Under the pieces are notes generated by a model, which was not told the DNA's origin, searched no databases, and was given only the letters and a program-made list of their open reading frames with translations. DNA of 64,000 bases from Diaporthe sp. PMI_573 (lineage: Eukaryota; Ascomycota; Sordariomycetes; Diaporthales; Diaporthaceae). Shown here piece after piece: positions 21,419-32,145 of this stretch. The translations under genes and the position numbers were made by a program. The stretch spans positions 434,001 to 498,000 of the forward strand of contig JAJTUP010000047.1 of assembly GCA_021399435.1 (NCBI GenBank), in the 5' to 3' direction. Position 1 is the first letter of the stretch; each line of letters begins with the position of its first letter.

Positions 21419-24286
21419 ACGAGAACCTATAAAAGGGATTTATCTAACCAAGCACCTCCCATGTTACCTTACTAGTCCTATTTATATCTAAACCTAGAGG
21501 AGGACTCTGATTCTATATAAATTATCAAGCCCTGAATAATATTATAATTAAGGACCGTTACCCCCTACCCTTAACTAAGGAGACCCTAAATAACCTAAAG
21601 GGGATGAAGTATTTCTTAAAGGTTAACATAATCACTATCTTTAATAACCTCTATATATATAAAGGGGAGGAATATCTAACCACCTTCCATACCTACTTTA
21701 GCTTATTTAAAATATTAGTAATACTATTTAGGCTTACTAGAGCCCCCTTGACCTTTTAAAGATTTATTAACAATACCCTAAGACTATACCTAGACGTATT
21801 CTATATAGCATATCTAGATAATATTTTAATCTATAGCTATATTTATTCTAAATATGAAGAATACCTGTGGCTAGTCTTAACTACCCTGTAAGAAGCTGGC
21901 CTATATACTAAGTTAGAGAAGTATAAATTCTTTATTAAAAAGATAACCTTCCTAGGCCTAATTATAGGTATATATAGGATCTGGATAGACCTAAAGAAGG
22001 TTGAGACTATTGTTTCCTAGAAAATCCTAACCTACCTAATAGATATATAAGCCTTTATTAGGTTTAGTAACTTTTACTACTAGTTTATCCAGGACTTTTT
22101 TAAAATAATCTTACTACTAGTCTACCTAACAAAAAAGGGAGTATAATTTGATTTCGACTCCTCCTATAAAAAAGCCTTTAATAACCTAAAGACTATATTT
22201 ATACAAGTACTTATACTAGCTTACTTTAATTAGGAAAAAGATATTATACTAGAAACTAATACTTCTGACTTTATCTCTACTAGAGTAATATCCTAGTATA
22301 GGGACGACGGAGTCCTATAACCTATTATATTCTTCTTAAAAAAACATTCTTTAATAAAATATAACTACAAGATATATAACAAGGAACTACTTACTATTAT
22401 CTATTACTTTAAAGAATAGTACCTAGAACTAGAAGGGGCCCTATCCCTAATCAAGGTCATTACAGACTATAAAAACCTAGAGTACTTTATAATAATAAAG
22501 TTGCTTAACTACTACCAAGCCTACTAGGTAGAATTTCTATCACGTTTTAACTTTCAGATTACATACTACCTAGGAAAGCAAGGTACTAAGCTAGATATAC
22601 TAACTAGGAGGTTAGAGGACCTACCTTAGGAAGGGGATAAGAGGCTACTATACTAGAGCTAAGTAGTCCTAAAGAAAGAAAATTTAGATCCTACCCTACT
22701 ATAAAGGAAGACTATACGTTTTTTAGCTATAATATGCTACTAAATAGAACTAGCCTACCTACTCTAGGATAAAGAAATATCTACCCTATTTAAGAAAGGA
22801 TACTTAGAAGACCTGATTCCCTATTTTATCCTAAAGGCCTTAGAAGAGGACTCCCCTTGATACCTACTACTAACCCTAGCTAAGTATAAGAACTACCATG
22901 GATACCTATACTATAGGAATTACTTATATATCCTAGATCTACCTAAGCTAAAAGCTAAGCTCCTAAACTCCTACCACGAATCACCAATCACCAGCCACCC
23001 TGGGTCTACGAGAACCTATGAGATCTTAGACCATGAATACTACTAGCCCTAGATACTACGTTTTATATAATGTTGGGTTACGAACTATTACTAGTACTGC
23101 TAGGCTAAGCTAAACCAAGAAGCCTGTTAAGGCCTACTAAAGCCCCTCCCTATTTCTAAGCAAGCCTAGAGGGACGTCTTAGTAGACTTCATCATACACC
23201 TACCTACTAGCTAGGAACATAATACTATTATAGTTATAGTTAATCACCTTACTAAAATAAGACATTTTATTATATATAAGGGGACCTGTGATTCTAGAGA
23301 AGTAGCTTGCTTGTTTACTAAGTATATCTAGAAGTTATATAGCCTACTAGTAATAATTATCTCTAACCAGGGCCCCTAGTTTATCTCTAGATTCTGGAAA
23401 CATATTACTTACTACCTAAGAATCTTTACCATACTTATTACTACATACTACCTAGAAACTAACGGATAGATAAAGTATATAAACACCATCCTAGAACAAT
23501 ACCTATACCTATATGTAGCATACCTACAAGACGACTGGTCTAATTAGCTCCCGCTAGCTAAGTTTGCCTTAAATAATATTATCTCTAAAACTACCTCTAT
23601 TATACTATTCTTTAGGAACTATGGATTCTACCCATAACTAGGCTTTAAGCCCTCCCTACCCTCTAAGTAACCTAGCACATGTAATGCTAAGAAGTTTGCT
23701 TCCTAAATATAAGTAATTACTAAATATATGAGAAGTAAGATAGCTACTACTTAGGCCTATTATAGGGAGCAAGTAAACCGTAAGTACCGCCTAGCCTACT
23801 AGTTCCAAGTTAACTAAGAGGTCTAGCTCGATACCTAAAATATCAAGACTCTACATCCTATAAAGAAACTAGATTAGAAGAACTATGGCCTATTCTAGAT
23901 TAAGAAGGTTATTAGCCCTTAAGCCTATTACCTAGCCCTACCTAAGTCTATAAAGATTCACCTTATCTTTCACGTTAGCCTATTATAGCCTACTACTAAT
24001 GACCTACTACCTGCTTAGAGAAATAAACTCCTACCACCTATTAAAGTAGACGGCCTGTAAGAGTAGTAAGTTGAAGAGGTCCTAGATTCCTGATAGGATC
24101 GTCGTAGCCAGGGCCGTCTATACCTGAAGTATATAGTTAAGTAGACTGGATATGACGAACCCGAAGAGGTGCCTACATCATACCTAGAGAATGCTCAGGA
24201 GGTTGTGTGTAACTTCTATAGGAGATACCTGTATAAGCCTGGCCCCTGATGACCTCTCAGGAGTTTAGTCCTGGAGAGGGGGGTAC
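21419..24286 (+). mobile_element. 5'-truncated Ty3/Gypsy chromodomain element, RIP-ruined
   Basis: The plus-strand translation begins inside reverse transcriptase (VLFISKPRGGL, then YLDNILIYS where YLDDILIYS is expected). It continues through RNase H and integrase (SHPGSTRTYE, LVDFIIHLP, QDDWSN) to a C-terminal chromodomain-like segment around 24060-24240. Dozens of in-frame TAG/TAA codons stand at Gln and Trp positions. Gag, protease and the 5' LTR are missing; the LTR of the neighbouring element abuts the break directly. Confidence 0.85.
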
Positions 24287-24551
24287 TGTCATAGTCCTGG
24301 CGGTCTGTGGTGGACCATGCTATGGGGGATGCCTAACCTAGAGGGTTGGGGTTGATTACGTGAGCCGCCGGCTTGATAAAACTCCATACCCTGTCCTAAT
24401 AGCTGTTTCGTAGCTCTTCGAGCTACGTCTTGTTAACAGAGCCTGTGCCTACTAAGGATAGAGCCTGTACGTAGTGAATAGAAGACCTGCCTGATTACCC
24501 TGACTACTCAACGTCTACCTGTCTGGGAACCGCCTGCCTGCTATCGTGACA
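24287..24551 (+). repeat. 3' LTR of the plus-strand Gypsy element
   Basis: 265 bp, TGTCA...TGACA ends, preceded by a purine tract (GGAGAGGGGGGTAC) that fits a polypurine tract. No second copy is found in the window. Confidence 0.7.
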
Positions 24552-25165
24552 CTGGGTATCTATTAGAATTCTTTGTCCTTCTTAATAAGGTCTGTAAGGG
24601 GTTTCGCAAGCCCTTTATACCCTTTGATAAATTATCAATAGAAGTTAATATATTTAAGGAATCCTCAAACTTCTTTAATATTTGTAGAGATAAGCTAGTC
24701 CCTAACTGCCTCAATCTTTAATACTTGTATTATAATTTATCTAGGCCGGATAGTATATCTAAGGTAGTCAACTTCCTTGGTATAAAACTTGCTTTTCTCT
24801 AGTTTAACTAAGAGTTTTGCGTCCTAGAGTTTTTATAGTACCTTATATATATTCCTTATATTCTTCGGGTATTCTAGAGTAGATAAGGATATCGTCTAGG
24901 TATACAACTATAAAGATGTCTAAATATTTTCTGAGAATATAATTAATTATAGTTTGAAACAATGCTAATATGTTAGTTAATCTAAATGGCATAACTAGGT
25001 ATTTAAAGTATCTGTAGTATATTCGGAACGCTGTTTTCCATTCTTCGCCCTTTTTTATTCTAATAAGGTTATAGGCTTCTTTAAGGTCTAGGGCCGTAAA
25101 CTATTAAGCTCCTTGTAGTTGGTCCTGTAGTTCCTTAATTAAAGGTAGCGGGTAGCAGTTTTTTA
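24552..25165 (-). pseudogene. Third Gypsy reverse-transcriptase fragment
   Basis: On the minus strand a piece of RT is readable: [27 protein letters not shown] and [11 protein letters not shown] with the catalytic Asp pair intact. It is interrupted by a few stops and ends in AT-rich DNA. It belongs to an element different from the two neighbours. Confidence 0.75.
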
Positions 25166-26810
25166 TAGTAATATTATTAAGAAAAAGTTAATATATTATA
25201 AAAATAAAGTTATAAAATAAATAAACTATATATTTTATAAATTAAGTAATAAAGTTAATAAATCTTAGCTTTTCTTATTTAACTTAATTTAATTATATTT
25301 AAAGAAAAAGTTTAATAAGGATAAAATCTTATATATTATAAATTTCTTAATAAACTTATTAGCTATTAATAGTATAAAAATATTATTAATTATTATATAA
25401 TTAATACTTATAATATTATTAATAAGCTAGAAACTTATATTTTTCTTTTTTATTAAAAACTATTAATTTTTATAAGTTATATAAGATTCTTTAATTACTT
25501 TACTTACTTATTTATTTTTAAATATTTTAATAATTATTACTATTAAAGAACTTAAAATATATTATAATAATAAAAAGCTACTTAATTTTTTTAAAGTTTA
25601 AAAGTTTATTATTAAATATATTAAAAATCTTAATAATGTTTTTTATAGTATTAAACTTATTAAAAAAGTAATTAGTATTATAAAGTTAAAATAATATAAA
25701 TAATAAGCTAATATTATTAAGTATACTTATAATATATTTAGTTAAATACTTATTAATAAAAAGATTATTAAGATTTTAAAATAAAAAACTTATAAAGATA
25801 TTAGCTAGCTTTAATTATTTTTAAGCTTAGTAAACTTTTATAAAATATAAATGCTTTTTTATAAAATTATAGCTAAACTGCTTTTTAACCTTTTAAAAAA
25901 AAAATCTTTTTATTAAATAATAAGTTATTAAAAAGCTATAAATGCTTTTAAAGCTATAATTATTTTTAAACTATACTTAATTAATATTAATTATTGTTAA
26001 ACAGTGTCCTGAAAATATAAGTTGTTCTTACTAGCTTGTAAGTGCAGCGCGTTGCTTTTGCAGCTAGTATAGCGGCTATTTTCTCAATAATTATAATAAA
26101 AGAAAGATTATTCTTATAATAAATGCTAGCTTAAAAGGCTAAAATGCTTATTTTATATAAGTATAAAATAAAATATAACTTTTAATTTAATATAAAAGTA
26201 ATATATAAAGTTATTTTTTATATAATTAAATAGCTTTACTTTTATATTTATAAAGTATATTTTATTTTAAAAATAAACTTTAATATTTTAGTTTAATAAC
26301 TTAAAGAATTAGCTTTAAATATCTTAAAAGCTTATATTATAAAATAGCTTATAATAATTAAAACTTATAACTTTATAGTTTATTATATTAAAGGTATTAA
26401 GAATATTATTACTAATATACTTTTTAAGAAATTCTTAAAACTTTTAAATATTATAAATAAAGAAATTAAAGGTAATATTAAAAACTAGTATAATATCTTT
26501 TTAAATTAGCTATTTACTTTAAAACTTTTTAATTAAAACTTAATATTACTTAATTCTTACTTTTAATTAAAAGAATTTTTAAAGATTACTTACTTTTTTA
26601 AATATAAAATTAAACTTGCTAACTTAATATTTTATTAATAAAAAGCTTTTTAAAAAAAAGTATATTAGTTTTTAATATATAATAAAATTCTTTAAAAATA
26701 ACTTAAAAGAAATCTACTTTATTATTATATTATTAATAATCTTAATTAAAAATATAAGATTATTAAAAACTATTATATTTTTTTAAATTATTAAAGAAGA
26801 AATATTATTT
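25166..26810. other. Extremely AT-rich block
   Basis: About 1.6 kb with almost no G or C apart from the 93-bp insertion at 25995-26087. No gene or transposon family can be read. The right border to normal composition at 26811 is sharp and marks the edge of the gene cluster region. Confidence 0.7.
25995..26087. mobile_element. 93-bp short mobile element, copy 2 (7-bp TSD)
   Basis: Identical over 93 bp to 3955-4047 and flanked by the direct repeat TAATTAT at 25988-25994 and 26088-26094. It stands out by normal base composition inside extremely AT-rich DNA, so it inserted after that DNA had decayed or escaped RIP through its small size. Confidence 0.85.
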
Positions 26811-27222
26811 ACTTATAGAATCAAGGTTGCGGTGTTCTGGCCGCCGAATTTGGCTGGCGCGCGCCGCCATTTTAAGCGGCCGCAACACTGAGGGTACAGA
26901 CCTACCATTCCAGCTGGAGGGTACAGTGGATGCGCTTGGGACTGTCTCATAATTTTCCACGAGGTGGGCTTCATTCAAATTGAGCACCGCTCCATGACCC
27001 TCGAGCATGTGAGTCGTCCATAATCTGGGGGCCGGGGGAGAGGGGGCTGCTACTCTCAAAGTGAATGCGGCGCATGAGGAGAATCGGACCACGAGGGATC
27101 ACGGTCAAATTTTGAATTGTTGTAACGGATTCAGGTCTTCAATTCACAATGAGTTACAGCAGTCAACTCCAAGAATTTGCATTTCAGAGCTTCCAAAGGA
27201 GGACGCGTGGCGTCAAGTGATT
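26811..27222. other. Intergenic, cluster border
   Basis: Composition is normal. An open minus-strand frame has no recognisable motif. This is the 3' flank of the BVMO gene. Confidence 0.45.
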
Positions 27223-29149
27223 CTAGTCCATGTAAAATGCCAAATCTGCGTCATTCGTGAACTCCACCCTTGTCCTTCCGTTGCCCATGAATCTGAACCT
27301 ATTCTTCGTTCTGTAGACAATTTCGAAGTCCTCTGGCCGTAGGTCTTTGATCATCTTATAGTAGGAAATACCACTACCGGCCCAGACAGCTGTAACCCTC
27401 CCATTTACACGGTGATTTTTATACCAGGACCGGGTTCCATGCGACCACACAAGGGTTCGCATAATTTCGTCAGCGTAAGTATTGAGTTCCTCAACTACTT
27501 CGGGTCGGGGTTCGATGAACCTGTAATGTCAGCAATTTGTTTGTCTTTCTCAGAGTATTACAACATACTTGATATCCTCCTTGGCAATCTTTCTAATCCA
27601 TTTACACATCCACTCCGCACTCCACTGCAGACAGCTCATGATGCTATTGTGAGCAATAGGGCTGTTCGGCCCTGCGAACATAAAGAGGTTAGGGAAGCGG
27701 CTTGTCATCAAGCCTAGATAAGCAAACGGCTCATCCTTCCAGTGCTCATCTAGCCTTGTACCGTTCCGTCCTATGATGGGCCACGGTGGACAGTAGCTCA
27801 CATCAAAGCCTGTGGCACAGATGATTGCATCCAACTTGACCTCTGTACCGTCAGAGGTCCGAATGCCCGAAGCCGTAATGAGTTCGATTGGCTCTGTGAT
27901 GACTGAAACGTGGTTCTGTGTGAATGACTCTAGATATCCAGGTCCTGGAGTGGCTCTCCGACACCCTATCGGAGTGTGGAAGGCCGGTATTAGCTTTTTT
28001 GTTAGGAACTCGTCCCCTCCTAGCCGCTCGTGCATTTTCTGTGCAGTGACCTTTTTAGCCTCGGACTGGGCCAGACTGTCCTTCACAAAAAGGTCAAAAG
28101 CGGCATTGGCCCCATGCTCTGCGTATTTCCGATATTGCCTCAGCTTGTCGGGATGTTTGGCGAATTCGGCCTTTTCTTCCTCGCTGTAGGTGTAGTTGGC
28201 AGCGTCATTGATGGCGGTAGAGCCGAATCCAGGGGTAATCCACGCAGGTTGACGAATAAAGTTGACAAGCTGAGCAGCCACGGGCGTCAGCTGAGGAAGG
28301 ATCTGGATCGCTGAGCTACCGTTTCCTATGACGCCCAGTCTTTTGCCGGTGTAATCAAACTGGCCATGAGCGTTCCAAGCAGCACTGTGCACAAGATGAC
28401 CTTTGAAGCTTTGCAAGCCCGGAATAGAGGGCCAGCGCCATCGAGAGAGAAAGCCCGTTGCCGAAATGAGAATATCACAGGTATCATCGAAAACGGTGTT
28501 GTCTTGAAGCCGACGAACTCTCAGTAGCCACTTTGCTTCCGTTTCGTCGAATTCAGCATGCTCTACCCGATGCTGGAGCTTCAGGTCCCTGTCGAGGTCA
28601 TACTTAGCCACCGTTCGCTTGATGTAATCTTGAATCTCAGGACCGCTAGCGTAGAATGAGCTCCAGCGAGGGTTAGGCTGTGAACTGTCATTAGCATTAC
28701 TTCTGCATGTCGGTCTTAGATCTTAAGCCTCAATATTCCATTGCAACACCCACCTCGAAAGCGAACGTGTAAGCATGTGCTGGGGCATCGCAGGCAATGC
28801 CTGGATACTCATTTGCCAACCAAGTCCCTCCCACATCATTGTTGGCCTCGTAGATTGTGTGCTCAGTGAGGGCTTCCGGATCACCATCAGACAGCCGGTG
28901 CATATGCCGGATATTGTAAGCAAATCCTATTCCTGAAACGCCTGCTCCGATTGTGACGATGCGTAGCTTCCTGGTGGGTGTGCCCATAGGCATCTCGTAC
29001 AGTGGGACCCACGATGGCGGCAAAGGCTCACTGTGGCGAATCCCTGGGTCTGACGGCTCCTCCGGGCCGCCCGCGGCCGAGCCTAGGACGGCATGGTCAT
29101 GGTCGAGAGTGGCCGCCGACGTGGTGCCAGGGCTGGAGTTGCTCGTCAT
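27223..29149 (-). CDS. Baeyer-Villiger / flavin monooxygenase
   Basis: Exons 29149-28754, 28677-27569 and 27520-27223 (introns 76 and 48 bp) join to 1803 nt, 600 aa. The FAD-binding Rossmann motif GAGVSGIG is at residues 68-75, followed by GGTWLANEYPG. The BVMO fingerprint F-x-G-x-x-x-H-x-x-x-W occurs as FKGHLVHSAAW at about 223-233, and a second nucleotide-binding motif GNGSSA lies near 250. All key residues of a type I BVMO are present, so it should use NADPH, FAD and O2 to insert oxygen next to a ketone or to hydroxylate. About 60 residues precede the Rossmann fold, longer than in many relatives. It is transcribed divergently from the BBE-like gene at 30375. BVMO-like tailoring enzymes act in the aurofusarin and viriditoxin pathways; the substrate here is unknown. 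Confidence 0.88.
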
Positions 29150-30374
29150 GTTGGACAGCGGATTCCGAGGACAACGATACGATCAGGAAGGAGCAAACTA
29201 AAGACGCCTCGCAGATTGCGGTTGAAATGGCGGGGAAGAGTTTACCAAGAAACTGCAGCTTGGTTCCAGATCCACCCCACAACACCTGCTTCCAACTTGT
29301 TTGAGCTTAGTGTGACCGCTCTCCTCGAAGAAAATTGATGTGTTCTGTAAGGGGATCGATCCTGTCATGCCATCCATTCCAGCCAGGATTGGACTTTCCA
29401 GGCTTTCTTGACTGGCACGGAGCGGGCAAACTCGTCTGAGTGGTGGGTACCAAAAAATGTGCGAGTGTGGCACAGCGATCAGTCCGTGGGAACAGGCGCT
29501 GTAATCCTCGCACCTGCACCAAGCGAACCCATCCTGCAGGAGCAATTAGACCCCCCCAATTCTGTGACCAGCACGTCTTGGGGTCCGATTCTCGGTCGTC
29601 CGGAGCTCTCCGTCCGCCATAGGCTGCCCCCAATGTCTGTTGTGGGGTGGCTCGGTGAGCACCTAGCCTACCTAGACAGAGAGACATCGATGAGAGGAGG
29701 CATAGCACCAAGTCAGATACCTGCCTGATTAGTACATAAGTGGGTACCCCCGTTTTCAATCGATGAGTCCGAGACAGAGGCGGAGAAACCCCCAGCCCAC
29801 GAGCCACATCTTACCACACAGTATTAGAGTTTAACTTTGAAGTTGATCATATTTAATTTGTGATCTGTGGAATAAATACACATCATTTTTCTTTTTGTTC
29901 TTATTTTCTGATTCGACCTCAACTTTTGACATTATGAGCTAAGAAATTAAGTGGTCAGGAACGGTAGTCATTATGTGATAGAAATGCTTTGTCATCCCAT
30001 GCTTATCTGGCCCGGCGCATTTGCGAAACTGTTGCATGCATTTTGGAGTACCTGGGTACCTAGGTACCGATAGTGCCATGCAGGCAGGCTACTTGGGCGC
30101 TGAATGAAGGCCGCAACCTGGTGCAGACTTGTACCTGCAGTAGCCTCAGAGCTCTCACCTGAATTGGGCAAACCCCGATCACTCCGAGTCATCCTTTGAT
30201 TTGCTCGTTCTTTCTGTGTTCTCTCATCACCACGTGGGGTTATCGACCTTTTTCTTTTTCTCTCACCCTCTCTGCCTGCCTCTCTCTCTCTCTCTCACTG
30301 CTCTCGTCGTTTACTTGTGAATCTGAGGGGTCTTATAACAACATAACCCTTCTGGTCGATAATCTGCAACAAGG
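29150..30374. promoter_or_regulatory. Divergent promoter, BVMO / BBE-1
   Basis: A 1.2-kb shared upstream region. It holds a perfect 14-bp palindrome GGTACCTAGGTACC at 30055-30068 inside a triple GTACC array, and a pyrimidine-rich CT microsatellite at about 30280-30300, close upstream of BBE-1. The palindrome is a candidate dimeric regulator site; this is inference. Confidence 0.5.
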
Positions 30375-31944
30375 ATGTGGCTTGTCAATGCCCGGTTGTT
30401 CCCCCAGCTCCTGGCCTCGCTGATCTTTTTGGTGACGCTTGCCCAGGCTTATGATTTAAGCGGCCTTGGACATCTTCTTTCACCCGAATCCGTCATCGAC
30501 GTACAGAACGCCTCTGCTCTTCCTAGATGGAGTGAGTACAAAGCTCCACAGCCTAGGGGCGTTGTGCATCCCGCCAGCCCAATGGATGTTGCTACAACAG
30601 TACGTTTCCTGGCGCTGTGTTGTACATACTACCACCGGCTTCTTTCGCCTGCATGTGGTGATTTGTCTCTACTAACACTGACCTCATGACACAGGTCAAA
30701 TGGGCAAATCAACGAAACATTCCATTTCTCGTCTACAATGGTGGCAACGGCTGGGCAACCGATTTCACGTTGAACAACACCGGGATTTACATTGCCCTTG
30801 ATCTTCTCAATGCTGTCTCATTCAATTCAGAGAGAACCGTTGCCAGGATTGGTGGCGGCGCAATGACCTCCGATGTCATTACTGCAGGTGACGCAGCCGG
30901 ATCTCTCGTGGCTACTGGTACATGCAACTGCGTGGGCTTCTTGGGTTCCGTGCTCGGGGGCGGCATAGGTCACCTGACCGGAGAGCATGGCCTATTGGTG
31001 GACACTGTCTTGTCCATGGAAGTTGTGCTAGCTGATGGAACTCTAAAGACAGTGACAGAGTCGTCCAACACCGACTTGTGGTGGGCCTTACGTGGTGCCG
31101 GTCCAAATTTTGGTATTGTCGTCGAGGCCGAAGTACAAGCCTATCCAACAGAATCTCGGACAGCGTGGCAGGCTGTGCTTGTATTCCGCGAAGCACAGCT
31201 TACCTCTCTGCACAGCGCCCTGTCCGAACTGACTTTGCCGGCGCAATCTTCTTTGACCTTGTTGTATGTCTCACAGGCCGCAAGCCCGACTATCATCGTC
31301 CAGCTGTTCTATCATGGGACGGAGGGAGAAGCATCCACTGCATTCGCCTCGCTCTTTGACGTTGGACCAGTTTCTGAGTCACGGAGCATCAATCCCTGGC
31401 CATCGTGGAACTCGGGCTCCACGTCCGCCTGCCAGAAAGGCCCTCGAAAACCGACATGGGGCGCCAGCTTGGCTAAGTTCGAAGCATCTTCCTTTTCCAA
31501 CGTCTTCGAAATTTGGCTGGACTTGGTACAGAATACCGCTGCAAAAAATAGCACTGTGCTGCTCAACTGGTATCCCATGGAATTCGCGCGAAGCATATCA
31601 GCCAACAAGTCCGCCGTTGCCTTCCGCGACACTGTGAGCCTCTTCGCGAGTGTAACCGTATCCTATTCTGACCCTGCGTTTGATTCCGCCGCCAACGTGT
31701 ACGGGAATGAGGCACGAGCAGCCTGGCAAGCTGGCGATGGGCTTCCGCAGAATATCACGTTAGTACCAAATTAATCTCCTAGGCTCTTGTAAATCGCTAA
31801 CATCACGCATCAAGGTACATTAACAACGGCTTCGGAGATGAGCCGCTGGAAACAATATATGGCCATAATTTGGAAAGACTACAAGCACTGAAAACGGTGT
31901 ACGACCCAAACAACCGCTTCAACCAGTGGTTCCCCTTACTATGA
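30375..31944 (+). CDS. BBE-like FAD oxidase, secreted (BBE-1)
   Basis: Exons 30375-30599, 30695-31758 and 31815-31944 join to 1419 nt, 472 aa; the first intron has a clear CTAAC branch site. The N-terminus is a signal peptide (hydrophobic residues about 8-25 ending AQA). The FAD-binding (PCMH-type) domain has YNGGNGW at 89-95, where Asn93 stands at the usual flavin-linking His. GTCNCVGFLG follows with Cys152/Cys154, so attachment through Cys only is predicted. Then come LGGGIGHLTGEHGL and LWWALRGAGPNFGIV. The C-terminus has YDPNNRFNQW, the typical BBE ending. Such enzymes oxidise alcohols or couple phenols using O2. It shares a promoter region with the BVMO and converges on the PKS (about 200 bp between stops). 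Confidence 0.88.
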
Positions 31945-32145
31945 TTATGCACAAGGAAAACAAGGAAATATTGGATGAGTGTCGGAATGCGCGGGGAAAC
32001 AGGATAGAAGGAGGATAGACATGCAAAGAACAATATATTTTTCATGCAATCTTCAGCCAGATATTGTCGATCCGCACGCATCACGACGGTATATATGTCC
32101 AGTCAGAGTTGAGTAAATCGAAATTCTGCCATGCACCTTGCGCAT

